DNA of 64,000 bases, from contig NZ_JARSBP010000002.1 in NCBI RefSeq assembly GCF_029623955.1, forward strand, positions 1,674,001 to 1,738,000, in the 5' to 3' direction. Position 1 is the first letter of the stretch. The number at the start of each line of letters is the position of its first letter. A program made the translations under genes and the position numbers. The notes below the pieces were generated by a model that searched no databases, was not told the DNA's origin, and saw only the letters and a program-made list of their open reading frames with translations. Source of the stretch: Mycobacterium sp. 236(2023) (GTDB lineage: Bacteria > Actinomycetota > Actinomycetes > Mycobacteriales > Mycobacteriaceae). Below are positions 55,177 to 62,519 of this stretch, one piece after another.

Positions 55177-56043
55177 GTGAGTGACGCGACCGAGACTTCC
55201 GACCCTGCCCAGTTGCGCGTGGTGGCCGAGCTGTTGGCTTCAGAGGCCGCGGCGTATGTCCGGAGCCGCCGAGCCGAGGTCTTCGGTCAGGGCTCGGCGG
55301 GTACCGTGGCCGGGACCGCCGAGTCCGCGGTGAAGGTGAAGAGCACCCCGACCGATCCGGTCACCGTCGTCGACACGGAGACGGAGCGGCTGCTGCGGGA
55401 GCGACTCGCGGTGCTGCGACCCGACGACGCGATCCTCGGCGAGGAGGAGGGCGGCCCGGTCGGTGTCGCTCCCGGGACGCTGACGTGGGCGCTCGATCCG
55501 ATCGACGGCACGGTGAACTTCCTGTACGGCATCCCGGCGTACGCGGTGTCGGTCGGCGTGCGCCGTGACGGGGTCTCGATCGCCGGCGCGGTCGCCGACG
55601 TCGCGGCGGGTGAGTTGTATTCGGCGGCGCTGGGCCACGGGGCGCACGTGCTGCGTGACGGGGTCGCGACGGCCTTGCGGTGCAGCGGGGCCACGGACCT
55701 GTCGATGGCGCTCGTCGGCTCCGGATTCGCCTACGACCGCGAACGCAGGCAGGCGCAGGGCGAGATGCTCGCCGGGCTGCTTCCCGACGTGCGGGACCTC
55801 AGGCGGATCGGCTCGTGCGCGCTGGACCTGTGCATGGTGGCGGCGGGGCGTCTGGATGCCTACTTCGAGGACGGCGTGCACCTGTGGGATTGGGCGGCGG
55901 GCGCTCTGATCGCCTCCGAGGCGGGTGCTGTGGTCCGTCCTCCGGTGTCCGACGACGGGGCCGGGCTGATGGTGGCCGCCGCACCGGGCATCAGCGCTGC
56001 GTTCGACGAGGCGCTGGTGCGCTGCGGGGCACTGGAGATCTGA
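55177..56043 (+). CDS. suhB: Inositol monophosphatase SuhB
   Basis: 288 residues. Metal-binding motifs of IMPases: GEEEGG, DPIDGTVNF and WDWAAGALIASEAGA near the end. It makes free inositol for phosphatidylinositol, LAM and mycothiol. GTG at 55177 (VSDATETSD) resembles the start recalled for Rv2701c; an ATG 9 bases upstream at 55168 is equally in frame. Confidence 0.93.
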   Translation: MSDATETSDPAQLRVVAELLASEAAAYVRSRRAEVFGQGSAGTVAGTAESAVKVKSTPTDPVTVVDTETERLLRERLAVLRPDDAILGEEEGGPVGVAPGTLTWALDPIDGTVNFLYGIPAYAVSVGVRRDGVSIAGAVADVAAGELYSAALGHGAHVLRDGVATALRCSGATDLSMALVGSGFAYDRERRQAQGEMLAGLLPDVRDLRRIGSCALDLCMVAAGRLDAYFEDGVHLWDWAAGALIASEAGAVVRPPVSDDGAGLMVAAAPGISAAFDEALVRCGALEI

Positions 56044-56065
56044 GCGGCCGCGAAACCGCGCCAGC

Positions 56066-56722
56066 TCAACAGGTTCCGGTGTGGGCCTGGGTCAGCAGAT
56101 CAGGATCGGCGGGTTGGGTGGCGTCCGGCAGCAGGCTCGACAGGACCGCGTCGATGTCGTCGCTGTGGGTCAGCTCGGTGAAGTCGGTGCCTATCGCGAG
56201 GTCGACGGTGTCGTCGGCGCGACCGTCCTGGAACAGCTCGGTGCACGGCGCGACAAGCCAGATCGACGCCGCCGCGGCGCGACCCGAAGGCCCGAACCGA
56301 ATCTGGCCCACGCACTGCAGCCGCGCCGTCTCGTAGATCGGGTCGTTGGCGGCCTCGGGGTCGGTGAAGCCGAGGTCGCGCAGAGCGCCGGCCACTTCGG
56401 CCGCCTGCCCGCCCTGTCCGCTCGCGTTGAGCACCCGGACCTGCGTGTCGGCGAGCTTCGCGGGCGTGACATCGAGCATCGACGATCGCGTCACCTGTTC
56501 GCCGAGGTCGGGGACGGGTCCGCCCGGCTGGGCCGGCGGGGGAGGACGGTTGCAGATGGCGGCCTGGGGGATGTCCGGTGGTCGCGACAGCGCGATCACC
56601 CACACCAGAAGCGCGGCGACGCCCAGGCACGCGAACATCACGAGTCCGGGGACGAAGCTTCGGCGCCGGAACGGACGGCCGTGTTTGTCGAACGCCGTTC
56701 CCTCGGTGATTTGCGCGACCAC
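56066..56722 (-). CDS. cei: Envelope integrity protein Cei (LytR C-terminal domain)
   Basis: 218 residues. A cytoplasmic N-terminus (VVAQITEGTAFDKHGRPFRRR), one membrane helix (about 27-46), a Pro-rich linker and an outer LytR_C domain (VRVLNASGQGGQAAEVAGALRDLGF). Two Cys pairs could form disulfides. The Rv2700 orthologue is needed for a normal cell envelope and virulence. The GTG at 56722 is fixed by a -10 box 7 bases upstream. Confidence 0.87.
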   Translation of the reverse strand: MVAQITEGTAFDKHGRPFRRRSFVPGLVMFACLGVAALLVWVIALSRPPDIPQAAICNRPPPPAQPGGPVPDLGEQVTRSSMLDVTPAKLADTQVRVLNASGQGGQAAEVAGALRDLGFTDPEAANDPIYETARLQCVGQIRFGPSGRAAAASIWLVAPCTELFQDGRADDTVDLAIGTDFTELTHSDDIDAVLSSLLPDATQPADPDLLTQAHTGTC

Positions 56723-56729
56723 GCTGAGC

Positions 56730-56735
56730 ACTCTA
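56730..56735 (-). promoter_or_regulatory. -10 hexamer of a leaderless cei promoter
   Basis: TAGAGT on the minus strand, 7 bases before the GTG at 56722. Confidence 0.5.
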
Positions 56736-56899
56736 GAGCCACTCCGAACTGGCCACCGACCGGCTCGTCAAGCAGGCATTTTGCAACTGTGAGATAAATC
56801 ACAATGGAACCGGTGTCAATACGGGCACGAATCGTTTGGCGGATGCGTTCGACGCTGGTACAAAGCAACGCTGCATAGAGCTTCATGGAGGGGACAGGT

Positions 56900-57202
56900 A
56901 TGGCCACTGACTACGACGCCCCAAGGCGCACAGAAACCGATGACGTTTCCGAGGATTCCCTTGAGGAACTCAAGGCACGGCGCAACGAAGCTCAGTCGGC
57001 TGTCGTCGACGTGGACGAATCCGAATCCGCCGAGTCGTTCGAGCTGCCGGGTGCCGATCTCTCCGGCGAGGAGCTGTCGGTTCGGGTGATTCCGAAGCAG
57101 GCCGACGAGTTCACCTGCTCGAGCTGCTTCCTGGTGCATCACCGCAGTCGTCTCGCGAGCGAGAAGAACGGCATGATGATCTGCACCGACTGCGCGGCCT
57201 GA
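56900..57202 (+). CDS. DUF4193 zinc-ribbon protein (Rv2699c family)
   Basis: 100 residues. An acidic N-terminal half is followed by a zinc ribbon CSSCFLVHHRSRLA..ICTDCA near the C-terminus (two CxxC pairs). Highly conserved in actinobacteria and said to be essential in M. tuberculosis; role unknown. GGAGGGGACAGGT lies just before the ATG. Confidence 0.88.
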   Translation: MATDYDAPRRTETDDVSEDSLEELKARRNEAQSAVVDVDESESAESFELPGADLSGEELSVRVIPKQADEFTCSSCFLVHHRSRLASEKNGMMICTDCAA

Positions 57203-57229
57203 CCGCACCGACGCGTCTGCGCGCCTTGT

Positions 57230-57706
57230 TCAGGCGCGCAGCGCGGCGAGGACTCTGTCCGGATGCCTGGCGCTGATCAGCCAGTACGGGGTGGGATCGT
57301 CCGGATCGTCGAGGACCAGCAGAACCATGGCGCCGACCCATGCCTTGTGCACGACGTAGGCCGCCGGATCGAGCTGACGGCCCAGCGCCGCCGACTTCGC
57401 CGACCGCGGCACTTCCGCCGAGCGGGCGATCACCGAGACGGGCAGGTGGGCGTTCCCGACCCACAGTTCGGCCTCCCCGCCGTTGCCCACCACGCGCAAC
57501 TCGGTCCTGCCCATGCCGAGCAGCACGATCGCCGCGACGGGCAGCAGCAGTGCGTACGGCAGCCAGTCCGGCAGGGTCGCAACGCCCTGGCTGATCTCGA
57601 GAGCGATCAGGGCCGCGACCCCGAGGCCGGGCAGCCACCACCACAACGGCACCCATAGCCGCTCGCGATAGCGGACCGTTTGGGCGGTGGCGCGCGTCTC
57701 GGACAC
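57230..57706 (-). CDS. DUF3093 family membrane protein (Rv2698)
   Basis: 158 residues. Two adjacent membrane helices (about 18-38 and 45-66) then a beta-rich cytoplasmic domain ([64 protein letters not shown]). Function unknown, always beside dut. GTG at 57706, leaderless. Confidence 0.87.
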   Translation of the reverse strand: MSETRATAQTVRYRERLWVPLWWWLPGLGVAALIALEISQGVATLPDWLPYALLLPVAAIVLLGMGRTELRVVGNGGEAELWVGNAHLPVSVIARSAEVPRSAKSAALGRQLDPAAYVVHKAWVGAMVLLVLDDPDDPTPYWLISARHPDRVLAALRA

Positions 57707-57713
57707 GCGGCCC

Positions 57714-57719
57714 AGAGTA
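57714..57719 (-). promoter_or_regulatory. -10 hexamer of a leaderless DUF3093-gene promoter
   Basis: TACTCT on the minus strand, 7 bases before the GTG at 57706. It overlaps the dut -10 box by 2 bases. Confidence 0.5.
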
Positions 57720-57723
57720 ATCT
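57718..57723 (+). promoter_or_regulatory. -10 hexamer of a leaderless dut promoter
   Basis: TAATCT, 8 bases before the dut GTG. It overlaps the opposing -10 box by 2 bases. Confidence 0.5.
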
Positions 57724-57731
57724 CTGACGTC

Positions 57732-58196
57732 GTGTCCACCTCTCTGGCGGTAGTGCGGCTCGACCGCGACCTTCCGTTGCCCAGCAGGGCGCATGACGGC
57801 GACGCGGGAGTCGATCTGTTCAGCTCGCAGGACGTCGAACTGGCGCCCGGTGAGCGGGCGCTCGTGCCGACCGGCCTGGCGGTGGCGATCCCGCACGGGA
57901 TGGTCGGCCTGATCCATCCGCGCTCGGGACTTGCTGCGCGCGTAGGGCTTTCGATCGTCAACAGTCCCGGCACGGTCGACGCGGGCTATCGCGGCGAGAT
58001 CAAGATCTCTTTGATCAACCTCGACACCACGACACCGATCGTCATCCGCCGGGGAGACCGGATTGCGCAGCTTCTGGTGCAGCGCGTCGAACTTCCGGAA
58101 CTCGTCGAGGTGACATCATTCGACGAGGCGGGGCTTGCCGACACGACTCGCGGGGACGGCGGCCACGGTTCCTCGGGTGGGCATGCCAGCCTGTAG
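57732..58196 (+). CDS. dut: dUTP diphosphatase
   Basis: 154 residues, the trimeric dUTPase. Motifs in order: [25 protein letters not shown] with the catalytic Asp, RIAQLLV, and the C-terminal P-loop-like arm [10 protein letters not shown]. It splits dUTP to keep uracil out of DNA and to supply dUMP. GTG start, leaderless. Confidence 0.97.
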   Translation: MSTSLAVVRLDRDLPLPSRAHDGDAGVDLFSSQDVELAPGERALVPTGLAVAIPHGMVGLIHPRSGLAARVGLSIVNSPGTVDAGYRGEIKISLINLDTTTPIVIRRGDRIAQLLVQRVELPELVEVTSFDEAGLADTTRGDGGHGSSGGHASL

Positions 58197-58210
58197 GGGG
58201 AGACCAGAAC

Positions 58211-59032
58211 GTGGCTACTGAGGAACGACTGGGTAGACACCGCAGCGAGGGGAACGAAGTGCCCGAGGAGGTGACGTCGGTGGATATCGACGACGAGGAG
58301 CTGGACGGCCCGTTCGACATCGACGACTTCGACGATCCGGCGGTTGCGACGCTGGCGCGACTGGATCTCGGTTCGGTGCTGATCCCGATGCCCGATGCGG
58401 GCCAGGTGCAGGTCGAGCTGAACGAGGCGGGCGCCCCCAGCGCCGTCTGGGTGGTGACGCCCCATGGCCGGTTCACCATCGCGGCCTACGCCGCGCCGAA
58501 ATCGGCCGGCCTGTGGCGCGAGGTCGCCTCAGAGCTGGCGGACTCGCTGCGCAAGGACGCGCCGAAGGTCAGCATCGAGGACGGTCCGTGGGGCCGCGAG
58601 GTCGTCGGCTCCGCGGGTGAGGACGCCGCGGTGGTGCGGTTCATCGGTGTCGACGGCTATCGATGGATGGTCCGCTGCGTCGTCAACGGACCTTTCGCGA
58701 GCATGGCCGAACTCGCCGCGCAAGCTCGAAATGCCCTGGCGGACACGGTGGTACGGCGAGGCGACACCCCGATGCCGGTGCGGACGCCGCTTCCGGTGCA
58801 GCTGCCGGAGCCGATGGCCGCCCAGCTGGCCGCCGCGCAGCAGGCGGCTCAGCAGCAAGCTGCCCAGCAGCAGGGCGGGGCGCAGCAACAGGTGCCCGTG
58901 CCCCCGCAGCCGCCGGTGCCCGAGCAGCCTGCACCGCCGACGCAGCTGCAGGACGAACCTCCGGCGCCGAATGCGCGCCGCAGCACGCTGGGCTCGGCGA
59001 TGCAGCAGTTGCGCACCATCACCGGCGGCTAG
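58211..59032 (+). CDS. DUF3710 domain protein (Rv2696c family)
   Basis: 273 residues. An acidic N-terminus (DIDDEELDGPFDIDDFDD) precedes the DUF3710 domain (about 45-185), which includes APKSAGLWREVASELADSL and YRWMVRCVVNGPFA. The tail of about 80 residues is Gln/Ala/Pro rich. Function unknown. GGGGGAGA lies before the GTG. 14 bases after dut, so one operon. Confidence 0.85.
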   Translation: MATEERLGRHRSEGNEVPEEVTSVDIDDEELDGPFDIDDFDDPAVATLARLDLGSVLIPMPDAGQVQVELNEAGAPSAVWVVTPHGRFTIAAYAAPKSAGLWREVASELADSLRKDAPKVSIEDGPWGREVVGSAGEDAAVVRFIGVDGYRWMVRCVVNGPFASMAELAAQARNALADTVVRRGDTPMPVRTPLPVQLPEPMAAQLAAAQQAAQQQAAQQQGGAQQQVPVPPQPPVPEQPAPPTQLQDEPPAPNARRSTLGSAMQQLRTITGG

Positions 59033-59108
59033 TCGAATCGACGAGCGTGGGTCCTGTGCACGGAAAAGGCCACAAAGCCGTACATAAGACCCACGGTCGG
59101 CACTCCGG

Positions 59109-59828
59109 CTAGTCGCGATTCTCGACCTCCGTCAGCGCCGCGAGGCACTGGGCGCCGAGGATTCCCGGGTCTGCACCGATGTCGTCGAGCGTGACGGTCC
59201 GCAGGGCGGCCCGTGGCGCTGCGGACACCCATTCGAAGCCGACTTCGAGCGGGTGCACTGCGTCGTCGGTGGCCGAAACCACCCCGAGAGGTGCGGACAG
59301 CGCCTCCAATTGGCCGCTCGTCGGCGCAGTGAAGGCTGCTGCCTCGTCCATCGCATCGGGGAGATCGGGCCACTGGCCGAGCCACGAGCGGGTCAACTCG
59401 TCGGCAAGCCACTTCGGGCTCGATGCCTGCATCTGCGCCGTCGTGGCCACCAGCCCGTCGCGGCGCAGGAGGTCCGCGGAGTGTCTGGCGGCCATGGCCG
59501 CCGGCGCGGCGTCGGGCGCACCTGTCCAGGCCGGCAACGCCGCCAGCACGGCGACCGCGCGGCCGGGGTGGGCCAACGCCCATTCGACGGCGACGGCGGC
59601 GCCGATCGACACTCCGCCGACGGCTATCGGGTGCGGTGCGGCGGCGCGCGCGGCGTTGTCGATGTCGTCGCGGTAGCCCGCCACCAACCGGTGCGGTTGC
59701 GGCGGCGGTGTCACCACTACCGCACCCACCTCGTGGAGCGCTGTGGAGAAAGCCCGGTAGACGAAGTCGGCGTCCGACCCTGTACCGGGCAGCAGGACGG
59801 TGGTGACACCGCGAAAATCGACCGTCAT
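59109..59828 (-). CDS. Alpha/beta hydrolase (Rv2695 family)
   Basis: 239 residues. LLPGTGSDADFVYRAFSTAL is the N-terminal loop, and nucleophile Ser is in VGGVSIGAAVAVEWA, a GxSxG motif. Asp/His partners are probably in VVSATDDAVHP. Substrate unknown. ATG at 59828. Confidence 0.8.
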   Translation of the reverse strand: MTVDFRGVTTVLLPGTGSDADFVYRAFSTALHEVGAVVVTPPPQPHRLVAGYRDDIDNAARAAAPHPIAVGGVSIGAAVAVEWALAHPGRAVAVLAALPAWTGAPDAAPAAMAARHSADLLRRDGLVATTAQMQASSPKWLADELTRSWLGQWPDLPDAMDEAAAFTAPTSGQLEALSAPLGVVSATDDAVHPLEVGFEWVSAAPRAALRTVTLDDIGADPGILGAQCLAALTEVENRD

Positions 59829-59973
59829 GTTTCGATCGTGCCTGGTCGGGGAAACCCCTGCCGCGGCGCCCCGCGCAACGCCGTCTCGCGGTTAGCACTT
59901 CGGAACCAAGAGGTCTACCGTGGCGTTGGTCTAAGTGAAGCCACAGAGGATTCGCAGAAGGTCAGGAGAGGCC

Positions 59974-60345
59974 ATGGCTACGGCCGAGGGATATCTTCGA
60001 CGGCTCACGCGCCGATTGACTGAAGATCCAGAGCAGCTGGATGTCGAGGAGCTGAGCGACGAAGCCGCCAGCACCGGCGCGCAGAAGGCCATCGACTGTC
60101 AGCGCGGGCAGGAAGTGACCATGATCGGCACCCTGCGCAGCGTCGAGTGCAACGGCAAGAGCTGCGCGGGCGGCGTGAAGGCCGAACTGTTCGACGGCAC
60201 CGACACCGTGATGCTGGTGTGGCTGGGCCAGCGGCGCATCCCGGGCATCGAATCCGGGCGCACCCTGAAGGTGCACGGTCGCGTCGGCAAGCTCGACAAC
60301 GGCACCAAGGCGATCTACAACCCCCACTACGAGATTCAGAAGTGA
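59974..60345 (+). CDS. OB-fold nucleic-acid-binding domain protein (Rv2694c family)
   Basis: 123 residues. A helical N-terminus (EGYLRRLTRRLTEDPEQLD) is followed by an OB fold: VTMIGTLRSVECNGKSCAGGVKAELFDGTDTVMLVWLG and LKVHGRVGKLDNGTKAIYNPHYEI. Possible nucleic-acid role by fold only. AGGAGAGG lies before the ATG. Overlaps the DUF3159 gene by GTGA. Confidence 0.85.
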   Translation: MATAEGYLRRLTRRLTEDPEQLDVEELSDEAASTGAQKAIDCQRGQEVTMIGTLRSVECNGKSCAGGVKAELFDGTDTVMLVWLGQRRIPGIESGRTLKVHGRVGKLDNGTKAIYNPHYEIQK

Positions 60346-61049
60346 GCGACCCCGGTTCCGATCCGGGCAAGCAGAGCTCACCGGCGCGAGGCGCCGCCGT
60401 CCTGGAACAGATGGGCGGCATCAGCGGCCTGATCTATTCGTCGCTGCCCGTGCTCGTGTTCGTCCCCGTGTCTTCGGCTTTCGGCCTGATGCCGGCCATC
60501 GGCGCCGCCCTGGGCGTCGCCACGCTGATCCTGATCTGGCGCCTGATCCGCAAAGAGTCGGTGCAGCCGGCCATCTCCGGCTTCATGGGTGTCGGCATCA
60601 GCGCGCTGATCGCCTATCTGGTGGGCGCGTCGAAAGGCTACTTCCTGCTGGGCATCTGGACGTCGCTGATCTGGGCCGTGGTGTTCACGCTGTCCGTCGT
60701 GATCCGCAGGCCCGTGGTCGGCTACATCTGGGGCTGGGTCAACACCCACGATCGCCGCTGGCGCGAGGTGCGTTCGGCCGTCTTGGCTTTCGACGTCGCG
60801 ACGATGGTGTGGGTGGCGGTGTTCGCATCGCGGTTCGTGGTCCAGCACCACCTCTACGACGCGGACCAGACGGGGTGGCTCGGCGTCGCCCGGATCGCGA
60901 TGGGCTGGCCGCTGACGGCAGTGGCGGCCCTGGTGACCTACTTCGCGATCCGCAAGGCGCAGCGCGCCGTCCGTGAGGCGGGGTTCGGTGACGCCGAGAC
61001 GGCTGACGAGCCCGACGACACCAACGATCCGGTGCGCAAACCGAACTGA
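60342..61049 (+). CDS. DUF3159 family membrane protein (Rv2693c)
   Basis: 235 residues with about five membrane helices (GGISGLIYSSLPVLVFVPVSSAFGL, AIGAALGVATLILIWRLI, AISGFMGVGISALIAYLVG, GYFLLGIWTSLIWAVVFTLSVVI and a C-terminal pair). Function unknown. GTG start overlapping the OB-fold gene stop, so they are coupled. Convergent with the TrkA gene. Confidence 0.87.
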   Translation: MSDPGSDPGKQSSPARGAAVLEQMGGISGLIYSSLPVLVFVPVSSAFGLMPAIGAALGVATLILIWRLIRKESVQPAISGFMGVGISALIAYLVGASKGYFLLGIWTSLIWAVVFTLSVVIRRPVVGYIWGWVNTHDRRWREVRSAVLAFDVATMVWVAVFASRFVVQHHLYDADQTGWLGVARIAMGWPLTAVAALVTYFAIRKAQRAVREAGFGDAETADEPDDTNDPVRKPN

Positions 61050-61051
61050 CG

Positions 61052-61717
61052 TCAGCGCTGCTGTGGATGCAGCAGCAGCTCGCGGAGTTCGTCTTCGGCG
61101 TCGGCCGCGGCGACGAACAGCAGCTCGTCGCCTCCCTCCAATGGTTCGTCCCGCTCGGGCACGATGACCCGCGGACCCCTCAGGATGGTCACCAGCGTCG
61201 CGTCGCGGGGCAGCTCGAGACGTTTGACGGGCTTGCCGCCCCACGGGGTGTCGTCGGGCAGCGTGATCTCGACCAGATTGGCCTGCCCTTTGCGGAATTC
61301 CATCAGGCGGACCAGATCGCCCACCGACACCGCCTCTTCCACGAGAGACGCGAGCATGCGCGGCGTCGACACCGCGACGTCGACACCCCAGGCCTCGTCG
61401 AAGAGCCATTCGTTGCGGGGGTCGTTGACGCGGGCCACCACGCGGGCGACGGCGAATTCGGTCTTGGACAGCAGGCTCAGGACGACGTTGGCCTTGTCGT
61501 CACCGGTCGCGGCGATGACTACGTCGAAGTCCTGCAGGTTCACCGATTCGAGCAGGCTGAGCTCGCACGCGTCGCCGAGGCGCCAGTGCGCGGCGGGGAT
61601 GTCGTCGACGTCGATGTGATCGGGATTGCGTTCCAGCAGCGTGACGTCATGGGAGTCGACGAGCTCGCGGGCGATGGAACGGCCGACGGCTCCCGCTCCG
61701 GCAATGGCGACTTTCAC
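61052..61717 (-). CDS. ceoC: TrkA-type potassium uptake regulatory subunit (CeoC)
   Basis: 221 residues. RCK/TrkA_N Rossmann domain with AGAGAVG at the N-terminus and IAATGDDKANVVLSLL, then a TrkA_C domain (about 135-215). It binds NAD(H) or nucleotides and gates a potassium uptake channel. GTG start with GAGGAG about 8 bases upstream. Second of the ceoB-ceoC pair, 30 bases after ceoB. Rv2692 orthologue. Confidence 0.93.
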   Translation of the reverse strand: MKVAIAGAGAVGRSIARELVDSHDVTLLERNPDHIDVDDIPAAHWRLGDACELSLLESVNLQDFDVVIAATGDDKANVVLSLLSKTEFAVARVVARVNDPRNEWLFDEAWGVDVAVSTPRMLASLVEEAVSVGDLVRLMEFRKGQANLVEITLPDDTPWGGKPVKRLELPRDATLVTILRGPRVIVPERDEPLEGGDELLFVAAADAEDELRELLLHPQQR

Positions 61718-61747
61718 TGAATTGCTCCTCGCGTCCGCACCATGAGG

Positions 61748-62419
61748 TCAGGCCTCCGGGTCTTCGCTCGGCGGCAATGCGGCGATCGCCAGGGCTTCGG
61801 CGATGTGTCCGGAGATCGCGGCCAGGTACACCTGGTCGCCGGCCTGGATGACGGTCTTGGCGTCGGGGAGCAGCCCGGCGCCGAAGCGGATCAGGAAGGC
61901 GACGCGGCCTGCCGTCGCGGTCTCGAGTTCGTTGAGGCGCCGACCCACCCAGTCTTCGTGCAGTGCCAGTTCGGTCACCCCCACGTTGCCTGTGGGATCG
62001 CGCCATTTCGTGGTCTCGGTCTCACGGGTCAGGACGTTGAGCAGCCGGTCGGTGGTCCAGGGCACGGTGGCCACCGTCGGAATGCCGAGCCGTTCGTAGA
62101 CCGCCGCGCGCTTGGCGTCGTAGATGCGCGCGACGACACGCTGCACGCCGAACGTCTCGCGGGCAACGCGCGCGGAGATGATGTTCGAGTTGTCGCCGGA
62201 CGACACCGCCGCGAACGCCGACGCACCTTCGATGCCCGCCCGGATCAGCACGTCGCGGTCGAACCCCATGCCGAGGACCCGCTCGCCGGGGAAATCGGGG
62301 GAGAGCCGATGGAATGCGGTGCCGTCGCGGTCGATCACGGCGACGTCGTGGCCGATCCTGGCCAAGCTGTCCGACAGGGATGCGCCGACACGGCCGCACC
62401 CCATCACCACTACACGCAC
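61748..62419 (-). CDS. ceoB: TrkA-type potassium uptake regulatory subunit (CeoB)
   Basis: 223 residues, same architecture as its neighbour: VVMGCGRVGASLSDSLARIGHDVAVID for NAD binding, AAVSSGDNSNIISARVARE, and a C-terminal TrkA_C half. The GTG at 62419 has AGGA about 9 bases upstream. Tandem gene pair Rv2691-Rv2692; the two proteins probably assemble together. Divergent from the APC permease. Confidence 0.92.
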   Translation of the reverse strand: MRVVVMGCGRVGASLSDSLARIGHDVAVIDRDGTAFHRLSPDFPGERVLGMGFDRDVLIRAGIEGASAFAAVSSGDNSNIISARVARETFGVQRVVARIYDAKRAAVYERLGIPTVATVPWTTDRLLNVLTRETETTKWRDPTGNVGVTELALHEDWVGRRLNELETATAGRVAFLIRFGAGLLPDAKTVIQAGDQVYLAAISGHIAEALAIAALPPSEDPEA

Positions 62420-62505
62420 CTGAGGGTCCTTTCCCGGCCGAGGCTGCTGCAAAACCCGCGCCATCGGAACGCTACCGCTTTCCGACGACTCGTGGCCTTC
62501 GGGCT

Positions 62506-62511
62506 TAGTGT
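62506..62511 (+). promoter_or_regulatory. -10 hexamer of a leaderless APC permease promoter
   Basis: TAGTGT ends 8 bases before the GTG at 62520. Confidence 0.45.
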
Positions 62512-62519
62512 TGGCACTC

